Assembly: GCA_002713485.1 (NCBI GenBank)
Contig: PAWI01000044.1
Coordinates: 1 to 12,779, forward strand
Length of the DNA stretch: 12,779 nucleotides
Source of the DNA: Acidimicrobiaceae bacterium
Lineage (GTDB): Bacteria > Actinomycetota > Acidimicrobiia > Acidimicrobiales > UBA8592
Direction: 5' to 3'
How positions within the stretch are numbered: the first letter of the stretch is position 1; every line of letters begins with the position of its first letter. Below are positions 1 through 10,411 of the stretch, one piece after another. The translations under genes were made by a program, and so were the position numbers. The notes beneath the pieces were generated by a model, which saw only the letters and a program-made list of their open reading frames with translations, was not told where the DNA came from and ran no database searches.

Positions 1-417
1 GAAGGGGTCTCTATCTCCTGAGATGAGAATAGTTGGCCTCCGTATTCTGTGTAAATGGTTTACGCGTAAAGACTTCGGCTTTCCAGGTGGATGAAATGGG
101 TAACTTAGTAGCACTAACCCTCTCGCTGGCAGGCCATTAGCAACAGCCATCGAAGCAACTCTTCCCCCCATAGATCTACCTCCTATAACGAGGCTGCTTT
201 GAGGAACAGATAATTTCTTAGCGAAGCTTGCCGCTACTTCACCAACCTCCTTGATGAGTCTGTCTGCTCTCGGTGGAGGTCGTTTGGCGTTGGCTTCACG
301 GTAAGCAAAGTTGTATCTAAGGATAGGAATATCAATCAATCTCTCAATGTCTAGAAAGGTTCGGTGGCCCCTATTCCCACCCGCTCCATGAAAAAGGATT
401 AAGCCTTTGGGTTTCAT
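1..417 (-). CDS. Alpha/beta hydrolase, TEX30/COG3571-like (partial, C-terminus outside window)
   Basis: This gene lies on the minus strand from an ATG at 417-415 and runs off the left edge after 139 codons, so its C-terminus is missing. Visible features of an alpha/beta hydrolase are an early LILFHGAGGNRGH stretch (residues 6-18, oxyanion-hole loop region), the nucleophile elbow GRSMGG with Ser82 (residues 80-85), and SGDRDPF near the window edge, where Asp137 is the likely acid residue. The catalytic His would lie outside the window. The pattern GGRSMGGR followed by LSYPFHPPGKP is one I associate with the COG3571/TEX30 family of predicted hydrolases, whose substrates are not well defined. 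The start is 10 bases after the stop of the J-domain gene, so the two are probably one transcript, although no strong Shine-Dalgarno is visible. The fold is secure, the family is likely and the substrate is unknown. Confidence 0.8.
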   Translation of the reverse strand, partial: MKPKGLILFHGAGGNRGHRTFLDIERLIDIPILRYNFAYREANAKRPPPRADRLIKEVGEVAASFAKKLSVPQSSLVIGGRSMGGRVASMAVANGLPARGLVLLSYPFHPPGKPKSLRVNHLHRIRRPTILISGDRDPF

Positions 418-427
418 AACATTAACT

Positions 428-1129
428 TTAACGAAGCAATATTCTTCGCGCCTCGGTAAGCTCTTGTATTCTCCGGGCAACATTCACCTGACTGTCATCC
501 TCACCAGTGTCTGGATGAGTTGATCGGAGTAACTTACGGAACTGCTTTTTAACTTCGTCTGCGTCTGGATTGGTATCAGAGAAACCTAGAACCTTTAATG
601 CCCAACTTTCTGAACTATCGTGACCTAAATCGGCGACAAATTTATCATGGCGGCTCAAGAGATACGAAATAAAATCTGTTCCTACATCACCTCTCCACTT
701 AACAGCCTTATTCATGAGGTTGACTACAGCTGGACGGTCTTTATAAGCAAACTGACTAATTGAATAAGCTGCTGCAAGAATATTTTGTTCAGCCGCAGCT
801 TCATTAAGTTCAAAAATAAATCTATATTTGCCCTCGTGTTCTTGAAGCCGATGGACTGTTCGTGCAAGCCCTACCTTATCTTCCTGAAATCGATGGCGTA
901 GTCGAGGTTGGGATATTCTCTCGCCTCGTTGCAGCTGATTGAGGAGCTTTCGATAATCGTCATAGAAATCTTCATCAATATCAGGGATAAAGCGAGCGAC
1001 AATGCCAGCTAATAGAACTGCCCCGTTTCCTGAACCTTTTGTCAATGGCAAGTACACGTATCCCAAAGCAACACGACGTGTAGGAGCATTTGTTCTTGAG
1101 TGGAAAATCTCAAGTTCGGCTAGGAGCAT
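428..1129 (-). CDS. Protein with C-terminal J domain (DnaJ-like co-chaperone)
   Basis: This 233-residue protein has a J domain at its C-terminal end, about residues 175-233. It begins with the helix-I-like WALKVLGF, continues through the basic helix II (VKKQFRKLLRS), the diagnostic HPD tripeptide at residues 205-207, and a final helix III (ARRIQELTEARRILL). J domains stimulate the ATPase of an Hsp70 (DnaK) partner. The first 170 residues match nothing I can name; they look soluble and mostly helical, with charged stretches and no membrane segment. There is no Gly/Phe region or zinc finger, so this is not DnaJ itself. A J domain at the C-terminus recalls DjlA, but I see no DjlA-type membrane anchor and cannot confirm a TerB domain. 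The ATG at 1129 follows a 137-base gap shared with divergent glpX. The J domain is secure; the client or process is unknown. Confidence 0.82.
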   Translation of the reverse strand: MLLAELEIFHSRTNAPTRRVALGYVYLPLTKGSGNGAVLLAGIVARFIPDIDEDFYDDYRKLLNQLQRGERISQPRLRHRFQEDKVGLARTVHRLQEHEGKYRFIFELNEAAAEQNILAAAYSISQFAYKDRPAVVNLMNKAVKWRGDVGTDFISYLLSRHDKFVADLGHDSSESWALKVLGFSDTNPDADEVKKQFRKLLRSTHPDTGEDDSQVNVARRIQELTEARRILLR

Positions 1130-1266
1130 GATCTCAGACTAGATGCGAATATGATTTGCCTACATATCAAGAAGTTAATAATAAAAAAAGCAATGTTTCC
1201 TGTGCAATACTTCACTTTGATGCCACGCCGGTTGTAGCGTTTGAATTATACGAACTTGGAGCACTA
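1130..1266. promoter_or_regulatory. Divergent intergenic region between J-domain gene and glpX
   Basis: This 137-base gap separates two genes transcribed away from each other, so promoters for both should lie here. It is AT-rich around 1180-1195. I looked for -35/-10 pairs and found only weak ones, for example TTGATG at 1217-1222 with TTGAAT at 1241-1246 (18-base spacer). A TTG codon at 1156 opens a frame continuous with glpX, but this part is better read as non-coding leader. Confidence 0.4.
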
Positions 1267-2259
1267 ATGAGCGACATAAAATCACCTGACCGTAACCTAG
1301 CTATGGAGCTTGTAAGAGTAACCGAAGCTGCCGCAATGGCTGCAGCAAGATGGATGGGAAGAGGAGATAAAGAGGGAGCAGATGATGCTGCCGTGAATGC
1401 TATGAGATTTGTTCTCCGAAGCGTCAGCATGGATGGTATTGTCATTATCGGAGAGGGCGAAAAGGATGAAGCGCCAATGCTTTATAACGGCGAGCAAGTT
1501 GGTAACGGTTCGTCACCAAAATGTGATGTTGCAGTTGACCCTATTGATGGGACAACATTAACTTCACTAGGCAGAGGTAACGCTATAGCAGTTTTAGCAG
1601 TTAGCGAAGAAGGCACTATGTTCGACCCTGGACCTTGTGTTTATATGGAAAAGATTGCCGTTGGCCCCCAAGCGAAAGGGCTCGTGGATATTGATGCATC
1701 TCCGACGGATAATCTGAATGCTATTGCTTCAGCGAAAGGCGAATCAGTGAGAGATTTGACTGCTGTTGTTCTTGATAGACCCAGGCATGACGACTTAGTT
1801 GCAGAACTGCGAGAGGCTGGAGCACGTATACGTCTAATTCCAGATGGAGATGTAGCAGGAGCTATCTCAACGGCATGGCCAGATTCAGGTGCTGATATTC
1901 TCTTTGGAATAGGAGGCACTCCAGAGGGTGTTATTGCAGCCGCTGCCTTGAAGTGCATGGGGGGAGACCTTCAGGGTAAACTTTGGCCTAGAAACGAGGC
2001 TGAGAAGGCTCAAGCTATCGCTGATGGATATGACCTAGACCAAACGCTGACGGTAGATGATTTGGTAAGTGGAGATAACTGCTTTTTCGCTGCGACAGGT
2101 ATAACTGATGGTGACTTGCTTCGTGGGGTCCAATACGAGCGGAATACTATCGTTACTCAATCTCTTGTGATGCGCTCGAAGTCAGGGACTGTTCGGCTAG
2201 TTAACGCACAGCATGCTCAAGATAAGTTAAATGCGATTAGCGAAATAAACTACGGATAG
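1267..2259 (+). CDS. glpX: Class II fructose-1,6-bisphosphatase (GlpX)
   Basis: GlpX hydrolyses fructose 1,6-bisphosphate to fructose 6-phosphate, the committed step of gluconeogenesis, in the cytoplasm with a divalent metal. The family marks are clear: [11 protein letters not shown] near residues 60-70, the lithium-sensitive-phosphatase metal motif DPIDGTT near 91-97, and GIGGTPEG followed by AAALKCMGG near 213-233. The length of 330 residues matches the family (E. coli GlpX is about 336). I chose the ATG at 1267 because GGAG at 1258-1261 lies five bases upstream and because the family normally begins at this [16 protein letters not shown] N-terminus. An upstream TTG at 1156 would add 37 residues unlike GlpX. 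The SDR gene follows after 13 bases, so the two are probably co-transcribed. In Actinobacteria GlpX is often the main or only FBPase; whether that holds here cannot be seen from this window. Confidence 0.95.
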   Translation: MSDIKSPDRNLAMELVRVTEAAAMAAARWMGRGDKEGADDAAVNAMRFVLRSVSMDGIVIIGEGEKDEAPMLYNGEQVGNGSSPKCDVAVDPIDGTTLTSLGRGNAIAVLAVSEEGTMFDPGPCVYMEKIAVGPQAKGLVDIDASPTDNLNAIASAKGESVRDLTAVVLDRPRHDDLVAELREAGARIRLIPDGDVAGAISTAWPDSGADILFGIGGTPEGVIAAAALKCMGGDLQGKLWPRNEAEKAQAIADGYDLDQTLTVDDLVSGDNCFFAATGITDGDLLRGVQYERNTIVTQSLVMRSKSGTVRLVNAQHAQDKLNAISEINYG

Positions 2260-2272
2260 AGAGAATCTAGGA

Positions 2273-3124
2273 ATGACAGATTTACGTTCAAAAACCGCAC
2301 TTGTAACTGGAGGAGGCACAGGTATAGGGTTCGGAATCGCCGCGAAACTCTTGACTGCTAATGCAAAAGTAACTATTGCCGGACGCCGAAAAGAAGTCCT
2401 GAAAGAAGCAGAACTTCGATTGCACGCCTTCGCTGCCTCTCCAAATAACATCGCAACAGTAGTTTGTGATGTAACTAGCGCAGGAGCTGTAAAAGATGCT
2501 GTTAACGCAGCAGCAAACTCAGATGGTGTATTGGACATCGCAGTCGCTAATGCTGGTATTGGAGCTGGTGGGCCTTTCCTTAGCATGACAGATGATACTT
2601 TCCGGTCTGTACTTGAAGTTAACGTAATTGGCGCTTTCAATACTATTCAAGCGGCAGCTGAAACTATGAGAACATCTGGGGGATCCATAATCGCAATATC
2701 TTCGATAGCTGGTGCTCTCGGGGGAAGATTTCGAGCCGCATACGCTTCCAGCAAAGCTGCCCTTGACATGCTTGTTCGGAGTGCTGCTGACGAATTAGGT
2801 GGATTCGGAATCCGCGTTAATTCAATCCGTCCCGGAGTTGTAGAGTCGGAGGCCACAGCGATGATGTTTGAGCACATGCCTCATATTATTGATGATTACA
2901 AAAAGAATATGCCACTAGGCCGTGTTGGAGAGCCAGAGGAAGTTGGCGATGCCGTTGTTTGGTTAGCTGGAGATGAAAGCTCTTGGGTCACTGGTCAGAA
3001 CATAGCTGTCGACGGAGGGCATACTCTCAGACGAGCGCCTGACCTTGAACCAGCTATCAGAGCACGATTGGGAGACGAAGAATTCTCAAAGCTAGCAAAG
3101 CCAGGATCTGGACCTAACGGTTAG
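2273..3124 (+). CDS. Short-chain dehydrogenase/reductase (SDR), substrate unknown
   Basis: This 283-residue protein is a classical SDR, an NAD(P)-dependent oxidoreductase with a Rossmann fold. Its features in order are the nucleotide-binding TGGGTGIGFGIA (residues 12-23), an arginine pair at 38-39 after strand two that suggests NADP(H) preference, NAG at 93-95, the catalytic Ser around 143-144, and YASSK with Tyr157 and Lys161. The usual VTGQNIAVDGGH motif ends near residue 250. About 33 more residues follow (RRAPDLEPAIRAR and onward), longer than the minimal SDR, and may form a substrate or oligomer lid. Co-transcription with glpX is likely from the 13-base gap, but this does not reveal the substrate. 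Its TAG stop lies 6 bases from the stop of convergent atpC. The fold and chemistry class are secure; the pathway is not known. Confidence 0.88.
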   Translation: MTDLRSKTALVTGGGTGIGFGIAAKLLTANAKVTIAGRRKEVLKEAELRLHAFAASPNNIATVVCDVTSAGAVKDAVNAAANSDGVLDIAVANAGIGAGGPFLSMTDDTFRSVLEVNVIGAFNTIQAAAETMRTSGGSIIAISSIAGALGGRFRAAYASSKAALDMLVRSAADELGGFGIRVNSIRPGVVESEATAMMFEHMPHIIDDYKKNMPLGRVGEPEEVGDAVVWLAGDESSWVTGQNIAVDGGHTLRRAPDLEPAIRARLGDEEFSKLAKPGSGPNG

Positions 3125-3130
3125 ATAGGA

Positions 3131-3523
3131 TCATATGCCAGCAGCAGCTTCAAGACGCACCTCGGCTCTATTAGCTGCAGCAACAGCTTCAGAGTTTGAG
3201 GGGTCATTAGCGAGGTCACTCTTTGCACTTTCCAAAGATGCTTTCGCTCGCTCAATATCAATGTCCTCAGCGAGCTCTGCAACATCACACAATAGTGCTA
3301 CATGATTATCGGAGACTTCTACAAACCCGCTATGGACAGCAATTCGTTGGACCCCGCCATCGCTAAGTGCTACGCGAACGACTGAAGAAACTAAATTTCC
3401 CACAAATGGTACGTGACCTGGTTGGAACCCTATTTCACCGTCGCTAGTTCTTGCGATCACAAGTTCAGCATCACCTTCATAAACAATCTTTTCGGGTGAG
3501 ACTAACTCTATTCGCAGTGACAT
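3131..3523 (-). CDS. atpC: ATP synthase F1 epsilon subunit
   Basis: Epsilon is part of the central stalk. It couples gamma to the c-ring and in many bacteria restrains ATP hydrolysis through its C-terminal helices. The N-terminal beta-sandwich covers about residues 1-84 and includes the family signature GEIGFQPGHVPFVG at 29-42. A helical hairpin follows at about 88-127, rich in Ala, Glu and Lys. The length of 130 residues is normal. The ATG at 3523 is preceded by a weak GGAAG about six bases upstream. It is the last gene of the operon, 28 bases after atpD, and it ends 6 bases from the convergent SDR stop with no terminator hairpin that I could find. I cannot judge an ATP-binding motif in the C-terminal hairpin with confidence. 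Confidence 0.95.
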   Translation of the reverse strand: MSLRIELVSPEKIVYEGDAELVIARTSDGEIGFQPGHVPFVGNLVSSVVRVALSDGGVQRIAVHSGFVEVSDNHVALLCDVAELAEDIDIERAKASLESAKSDLANDPSNSEAVAAANRAEVRLEAAAGI

Positions 3524-3551
3524 CTTAATCTTCCAATCTTATGAAATCTTC

Positions 3552-5021
<1,470 letters not shown>

Positions 5022-5969
5022 TTATACCGTAATTTGTGTATCGTCATTGTCGTATTCAGTGGGTTCGTCGTCGCTTCCATCTCCGAGAGCTTCAGCACCG
5101 CCTACAATCTCCATAATTTCAGTGGTGATCGCATCTTGGCGTGCCCTGTTAAGAGCCCTGCTTAATTTCGTAATTAATTCTTCTGCGTTATCTGTAGCTG
5201 ATTTCATAGCACGCTGCCGGTTAGCATGCTCAGAAGCTGAAGCGTCAAGTAACGCTGAATATAGTCTCGATTCGACATATCGTGGTAATAGAGCTGACAG
5301 CACTCCCTCGGGTGATGGTTCAAATTCGAAGAGTGCCCGTGAGTCAGCATCCCCACCTCCCTCTGAAGCAACGGTTTGCATTGACTCAAGAGGAAGGAAC
5401 TTTCTTACAGCTACTCTTTGGGTACCCATAGATACAAACTCTTGGTATGCAAGTATTACTTGATCGACTTCTTCCGTAACAAATAGCTCTCGTACTTTTG
5501 AAGCCACAACTCTTGCATCTTCATACGATGGTGTGTCTGTCATACCTGAAAATGAAGCTTCGATTTTGTAATTACGAAATCGAAAGTAGTCAACTGCTTT
5601 CTTCCCAACAAGAACCAATTTATATTTTTTGCCTTCAGTTTGAGCTGCCATGACTTCCTTTTCAGCTGCCCGTATAACTGATGAGTTATAGGCACCGGCG
5701 AGACCACGATCAGAAGTAATCACAACGAAACCAACGGAAGATACAGCATCTGCCGACCTAAGCAGCGGGTCATCAATCCCGACTCCACCTGCGGCAAGGT
5801 CTTCAATGACTCCTGTCATTTTTGAGGAGTAGGGCCTGGCAGCGTTTGCTCGAGTCATAGCCTTGACAACACGAGTTGCGGCAATCAGTTCCATAGCGCG
5901 TGTTATTTGCTTCGTTGACTGGACCGAATTGATCCGCCTACGGAGTGCTCGTTCCTGACCACCCGGCAT
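5022..5969 (-). CDS. atpG: ATP synthase F1 gamma subunit with acidic C-terminal tail
   Basis: Gamma is the rotor shaft inside the alpha3-beta3 ring. The N-terminal helix reads ALRRRINSVQSTKQITRAME (8-27), as expected. ITSDRGLAGAYNSSV (84-98) is a family signature, and the C-terminal helix has SATDNAEELI and ARQDAITTEIMEIVGGAEAL, where most gamma chains stop. Here about 20 more residues follow (296-315), with eight Asp/Glu and no Lys/Arg, giving 315 residues against 287 in E. coli. In F1 structures the gamma C-terminus lies near the top of the ring, so this tail may project toward the crown where delta sits; that is inference. The start is the ATG at 5969, with GAGGG at 5978-5982 inside the end of atpA and an eight-base spacer. 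The gap after the atpA stop is 4 bases. Confidence 0.96.
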   Translation of the reverse strand: MPGGQERALRRRINSVQSTKQITRAMELIAATRVVKAMTRANAARPYSSKMTGVIEDLAAGGVGIDDPLLRSADAVSSVGFVVITSDRGLAGAYNSSVIRAAEKEVMAAQTEGKKYKLVLVGKKAVDYFRFRNYKIEASFSGMTDTPSYEDARVVASKVRELFVTEEVDQVILAYQEFVSMGTQRVAVRKFLPLESMQTVASEGGGDADSRALFEFEPSPEGVLSALLPRYVESRLYSALLDASASEHANRQRAMKSATDNAEELITKLSRALNRARQDAITTEIMEIVGGAEALGDGSDDEPTEYDNDDTQITV

Positions 5970-5973
5970 GTGA

Positions 5974-7605
5974 TTAGCCCTCGCTATCCGGTCCGCGAGC
6001 TATATCAGTCTCGGGAAGTGTAATGTCTGAGTCAACCATTTCTGTATCGGCGTCGGGTTGTTCTTGAGCCTCAACAGATATTCCTGAAGACCCATCCGAA
6101 GATTCAAAACTCTCTGCATACGAATTAATGATTGAATTTAAGGCATCCTCATCAACAGTCCCAGATGAAACTATTTCTGATAGAAGTCCAGAGTGTTGGG
6201 ATCGTACTAGGTCTAAAAGACCCTCTTCGAATCGACCAACATCCTCCACAGGTATCTCATCAAGGTAGCCTTGTGTACCAGCAAATAGTGATACTACTTG
6301 CTCTTCAACTTTCATAGGGGAGTTTATTCCTTGCTTAAGTAACTCTGTAAGCCGGTATCCCCTGTCAAGTTGTGCTTGCGAAACAGCGTCGAGGTCAGAA
6401 CCAAACGCAGCAAAAGATTCTAGTTCACGGAACTGTTGGAGGTCAGATTTGAGAGTTCCAACAGCAGTCTTCATAGCTTTGATTTGTGCAGCTGATCCAA
6501 CTCGCGAAACCGATATACCCACATCAACTGCAGGGCGGACTCCGGACTTGAATAAGTCATCTTGTAGGAAAATTTGCCCGTCTGTGATAGAGATAACGTT
6601 TGTTGGGATGTACGCTGATACGTCGCCAGCTTTCGTTTCAATTACTGGCAGAGCGGTGAGGCTTCCTGCACCTAAATCGTCGCTCAGTTTAGCTGCCCTC
6701 TCGAGTAGTCGGCTGTGTAGGTAAAAGACATCGCCTGGGTATGCTTCTCGTCCAGGAGGACGACGAAGAAGCAATGCCATTTGCCTGTATGCTTCTGCCT
6801 GTTTTGAAAGGTCATCATATACTACTAAGGCGTGTTCACCATTATCCATCCAATGCTGTCCGATTGAACACCCTGCGTATGGGGCTAGGTATTTAAAGGG
6901 TGCAGGGTCGGAAGCAGGAGCGACAACAACAACTGTGTATTCCATTGCCCCAAATTCCTCTAAGGTTGCTACTGTTTGAGCGACCGTTGAAGCTTTTTGA
7001 CCAATTGCTACGTAAATGCACTTAACGTCAAGACCTTTTTGGTTAATGATGGTATCGATTGCAATTGTGGTCTTACCAGTTTTTCGATCTCCAATTATTA
7101 GCTCCCTTTGGCCTCGCCCAACTGGGATCAGAGAATCTATCGCCTTTATTCCAGTTTGCATCGGCTCGTGCACAGGGTGACGTCCGATAATACCTGGTGC
7201 CTGTACTTCCATACGTCTAGATTGAGAACCTGTTATAGCCCCCTTCCCATCTATGGGGTCTCCTAAAGCATTTACGACTCTGCCAAGCATTGCGTCACCG
7301 ACGGGCATTGAGAGAATCTCACCCGTCGATCGAACGGCTTGACCTTCTTCAATTCCAGTAGTCTCTCCAAGGACAACCGCACCGATGGTGTCCTCGTCAA
7401 GGTTAAGTGCTAAACCGACAATTCCGCCTTCAAATTGGAGCATCTCGTTTACGGCAGCGTCTGGAAGACCCGATACTCGGGCAATACCGTCCCCAACCTC
7501 AACGACCCTTCCAACTTGGCCAGATGCCAGCGATGGTTCAAATCCATCTAGGTTTTTCCTTATCGCTGAAGCGATATCATTTGTGTTTATAGTGAGCTCT
7601 GCCAT
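5974..7605 (-). CDS. atpA: ATP synthase F1 alpha subunit with acidic C-terminal extension
   Basis: Alpha carries the non-catalytic nucleotide sites and supplies the arginine finger to the catalytic sites on beta. The P-loop GDRKTGKT is at 172-179, and SVSRVG holds the finger Arg368. I start the protein at the ATG at 7605 ([15 protein letters not shown]), giving 543 residues; a TTG at 7656 would add 17 unlike residues overlapping atpH. The canonical C-terminal domain ends near residue 500, and about 43 further residues follow with roughly thirteen Asp/Glu and a single Arg. Mycobacterial alpha also has a C-terminal extension, shown to suppress ATP hydrolysis; whether this acidic tail does the same is not known. 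Only one base separates the start from the atpH stop, which suggests translational coupling. The atpG start follows 4 bases after its stop. Confidence 0.97.
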   Translation of the reverse strand: MAELTINTNDIASAIRKNLDGFEPSLASGQVGRVVEVGDGIARVSGLPDAAVNEMLQFEGGIVGLALNLDEDTIGAVVLGETTGIEEGQAVRSTGEILSMPVGDAMLGRVVNALGDPIDGKGAITGSQSRRMEVQAPGIIGRHPVHEPMQTGIKAIDSLIPVGRGQRELIIGDRKTGKTTIAIDTIINQKGLDVKCIYVAIGQKASTVAQTVATLEEFGAMEYTVVVVAPASDPAPFKYLAPYAGCSIGQHWMDNGEHALVVYDDLSKQAEAYRQMALLLRRPPGREAYPGDVFYLHSRLLERAAKLSDDLGAGSLTALPVIETKAGDVSAYIPTNVISITDGQIFLQDDLFKSGVRPAVDVGISVSRVGSAAQIKAMKTAVGTLKSDLQQFRELESFAAFGSDLDAVSQAQLDRGYRLTELLKQGINSPMKVEEQVVSLFAGTQGYLDEIPVEDVGRFEEGLLDLVRSQHSGLLSEIVSSGTVDEDALNSIINSYAESFESSDGSSGISVEAQEQPDADTEMVDSDITLPETDIARGPDSEG

Positions 7606-7606
7606 A

Positions 7607-8134
7607 TTAAAACGCCTCTCGGAGCTGCTTGAGTCTTGTTCGGACTGTTCCATCAATTACTTCATCTTCGATCTGCACAAGCAGACCTCCCATCACTGAT
7701 TCATCAATAATGACTTTCATTTCTACATCTTTACCTGTCGCTGTTTTTAGTGCAGCAGCAAGGCGTGCTTGTTGGTCTTCTGACAAGTCAACCACTGAGT
7801 AAACTTCAGCGACTGCCTTGTCTCGTGACTCGGCACCGAGCCCGACAACTTGGTCAGCAATAGCCTTGATTTCACTTGCCATTCCTGCGGCTATAAGCAT
7901 TGAAATAAGTGCTACTGATGCTTGACTTGCTTGACCTTCTAAGAGATCTTCAACTATTTGCTGCCTTCTTGCAGAAGGAATTGAGTTATCGTTAATTGTT
8001 GCTTTCAACTCTTCCGAGGATTGAAGTACTTGAGCGAAACGATAGATTTCATCTTCAACTCGAGTCCCATCTCCTTCGGAGGATGCAACTGACAGGATAG
8101 CCTGTGCGTAACTCTTTATCTTTTCTTCTGACAT
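7607..8134 (-). CDS. atpH: ATP synthase F1 delta subunit
   Basis: Delta (the OSCP homologue) sits on top of F1 and joins it to the peripheral b stalk. The 175-residue protein starts with the typical helix [11 protein letters not shown] and ends with the family hallmark [20 protein letters not shown] (149-168), the C-terminal sandwich that contacts b. Delta is a separate gene here; in Mycobacterium the delta function is fused to a second b-type chain, so this lineage lacks that fusion at this locus. The ATG at 8134 is preceded by GAGG at 8140-8143 with a five-base spacer. The gap from atpF is 15 bases, and only one base precedes atpA. It is complete and ordinary in length. Confidence 0.95.
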   Translation of the reverse strand: MSEEKIKSYAQAILSVASSEGDGTRVEDEIYRFAQVLQSSEELKATINDNSIPSARRQQIVEDLLEGQASQASVALISMLIAAGMASEIKAIADQVVGLGAESRDKAVAEVYSVVDLSEDQQARLAAALKTATGKDVEMKVIIDESVMGGLLVQIEDEVIDGTVRTRLKQLREAF

Positions 8135-8149
8135 CAGTGCCTCATGTTC

Positions 8150-8857
8150 CTAGTTAGAACCTACTTGATTGATGTAGTTTTCGATAAGGCGAGCCTGTGC
8201 TTCCGCATCAAGGTTTGCCTCAACGACTCTTTCTGCCGCACCGACGACGATTTCTGCCACTTCACCTTGCAGGTCGCCCATAGCTCTTTCTCTGGCTGCG
8301 TCTATATCTGAAGCAGCTTGAGTTTTCATTTCAGCAATTTCCGACTCGGCTCTTTGTTGAAGGTCTGAGCGAAGAACCTCAGCTTGTTGCCTTGCTTCTT
8401 CAAGAATTGCTGCTGCAGCTGATTTTGCATCGGCAAGTTCAGCTTCATATTCAGATTTAACTGCCTGAGCCTCAGTTTTTGCTTTATCGGCTTCGTCTAA
8501 GTCGGATGCTATTTTTTCTGATCGTTCGTTCATTATTCGCTGAACGGCAGGGAATCCCTTCCACAGCATGAGCGCTAGCAACACAACGAATGCTCCGCCT
8601 CCCCAGATAACTTCGTTAATTTCAGGGATAATTGGGCTTGGAGCTTCAATACAGCTATCAAAGATTTCGCCTATTGCATTTATGTTCTCTTCTTCGGCAA
8701 TATTTTCTGGTGTTAACTCAGCTGCGCCAAATTTCTCAGCGTATTCGTCTACCGAACACTTTCCGAGACTTTCGCCTGCAGCTAGGGCATTCCCAGCAAG
8801 ACCAAACATCAAAAGCATTCCGGTCAATGCTGAAGCAAATATGAGTCTTTTCTTCAT
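8150..8857 (-). CDS. atpF: ATP synthase Fo b subunit with signal-peptide-like N-terminus and two-cysteine extracytoplasmic segment
   Basis: Subunit b forms the peripheral stalk between Fo and delta. The familiar part is one membrane helix at about 84-100 (FVVLLALMLWKGF) followed by a long charged coiled coil rich in Ala, Glu, Lys and Gln to residue 235. Unusually, it begins with a typical signal peptide: MKKR, a hydrophobic run to about residue 21, and ALA at 24-26 followed by AG. Residues 27-80 are then an acidic segment with Cys34 and Cys69 that would lie outside the membrane. At 235 residues it is well above the 156 of E. coli b. No alternative start gives a standard-length b without using the 34-110 region. 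Whether the leader is cleaved or kept as a second membrane helix cannot be told from sequence. The start is the ATG at 8857, with only a weak AAGG upstream. It lies 29 bases from atpE. Confidence 0.93.
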   Translation of the reverse strand: MKKRLIFASALTGMLLMFGLAGNALAAGESLGKCSVDEYAEKFGAAELTPENIAEEENINAIGEIFDSCIEAPSPIIPEINEVIWGGGAFVVLLALMLWKGFPAVQRIMNERSEKIASDLDEADKAKTEAQAVKSEYEAELADAKSAAAAILEEARQQAEVLRSDLQQRAESEIAEMKTQAASDIDAARERAMGDLQGEVAEIVVGAAERVVEANLDAEAQARLIENYINQVGSN

Positions 8858-8886
8858 TTTAGTTTTACCTTCGTTATTAAAGCGGT

Positions 8887-9941
<1,055 letters not shown>

Positions 9942-9946
9942 GGCTC

Positions 9947-10411
9947 CTAATCTAGACTCTTTTTGCGGTTTTGTCTTTTTACGCGGGGCTTTAATCCCGG
10001 ATACTTAAGAGTGGCAGAAACATAGCGAGTTTCCCAAATCAAAAGACCTAAATGTAAAAAAATTAAGATAAGAGCAAAGGGCATAATCTCAAACCAAGCT
10101 TGATTCCTTATAGGCAAAATAGTCCCAGTGATAACTCCCATCCGAAGGACAAAGCCACCTAATACTGCGCTCATAAGAAGTTGAGGTGAGATTTTTACTG
10201 CCCAATCAATTATCCAGGCACCTGCAATAAAATTTGCGAGAACAATCCCTAATGCTATAGAACCGCAAGCAAGACCTGAAAGTCCCCAGATCACTGAAGC
10301 CAACACCAACAAGAAGGGAGAAATGATTAAACCTCTTCTGAAAATGTCAGCTGCTACTTCCCGTTCAGGCGCCTGGTGATTACCGTCTGAACCATCTTGT
10401 TCAATCGCCAT
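9947..10411 (-). CDS. atpI: AtpI-like ATP synthase accessory membrane protein
   Basis: This 154-residue protein has four predicted membrane helices at about 27-45, 50-70, 78-100 and 108-127 and a strongly basic C-terminal tail (KPRVKRQNRKK). Size, topology and position between atpZ and atpB fit the ATP synthase protein I family (ATP-synt_I type), which in other bacteria assists c-ring assembly or stability and has been linked, together with AtpZ, to Mg2+/Ca2+ transport. The family is poorly conserved, so the assignment rests mainly on topology and context. I start at the ATG at 10411, preceded by an AAGG about six bases upstream. An upstream start at 10450 would lie deep inside atpZ. The start overlaps the end of atpZ by 11 bases, which suggests coupled translation. 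Confidence 0.8.
   Translation of the reverse strand: MAIEQDGSDGNHQAPEREVAADIFRRGLIISPFLLVLASVIWGLSGLACGSIALGIVLANFIAGAWIIDWAVKISPQLLMSAVLGGFVLRMGVITGTILPIRNQAWFEIMPFALILIFLHLGLLIWETRYVSATLKYPGLKPRVKRQNRKKSLD

Noticed and set aside
1156..1266. N-terminal extension of glpX from a TTG codon
   Set aside because: The added 37 residues do not resemble GlpX, the ATG at 1267 has a well-spaced GGAG, and the stretch is the expected promoter region of a divergent pair.
2227..2640. Open frame on the minus strand opposite the glpX end and SDR start
   Set aside because: It is antisense to two intact genes and has Ala/Ser/Pro-rich shadow composition.
3108..3160. Bidirectional terminator between SDR and atpC
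   Set aside because: Only 4-bp stems (such as CCAG/CTGG) with no flanking T-run are present.
7606..7656. N-terminal extension of atpA from a TTG codon
   Set aside because: It would overlap atpH, and its Ser-rich sequence is unlike alpha N-termini; the ATG at 7605 fits the family.
7607..8857. Mycobacterium-like b-delta fusion
   Set aside because: atpF and atpH are separate frames 15 bases apart, each with its own start and normal family ends.
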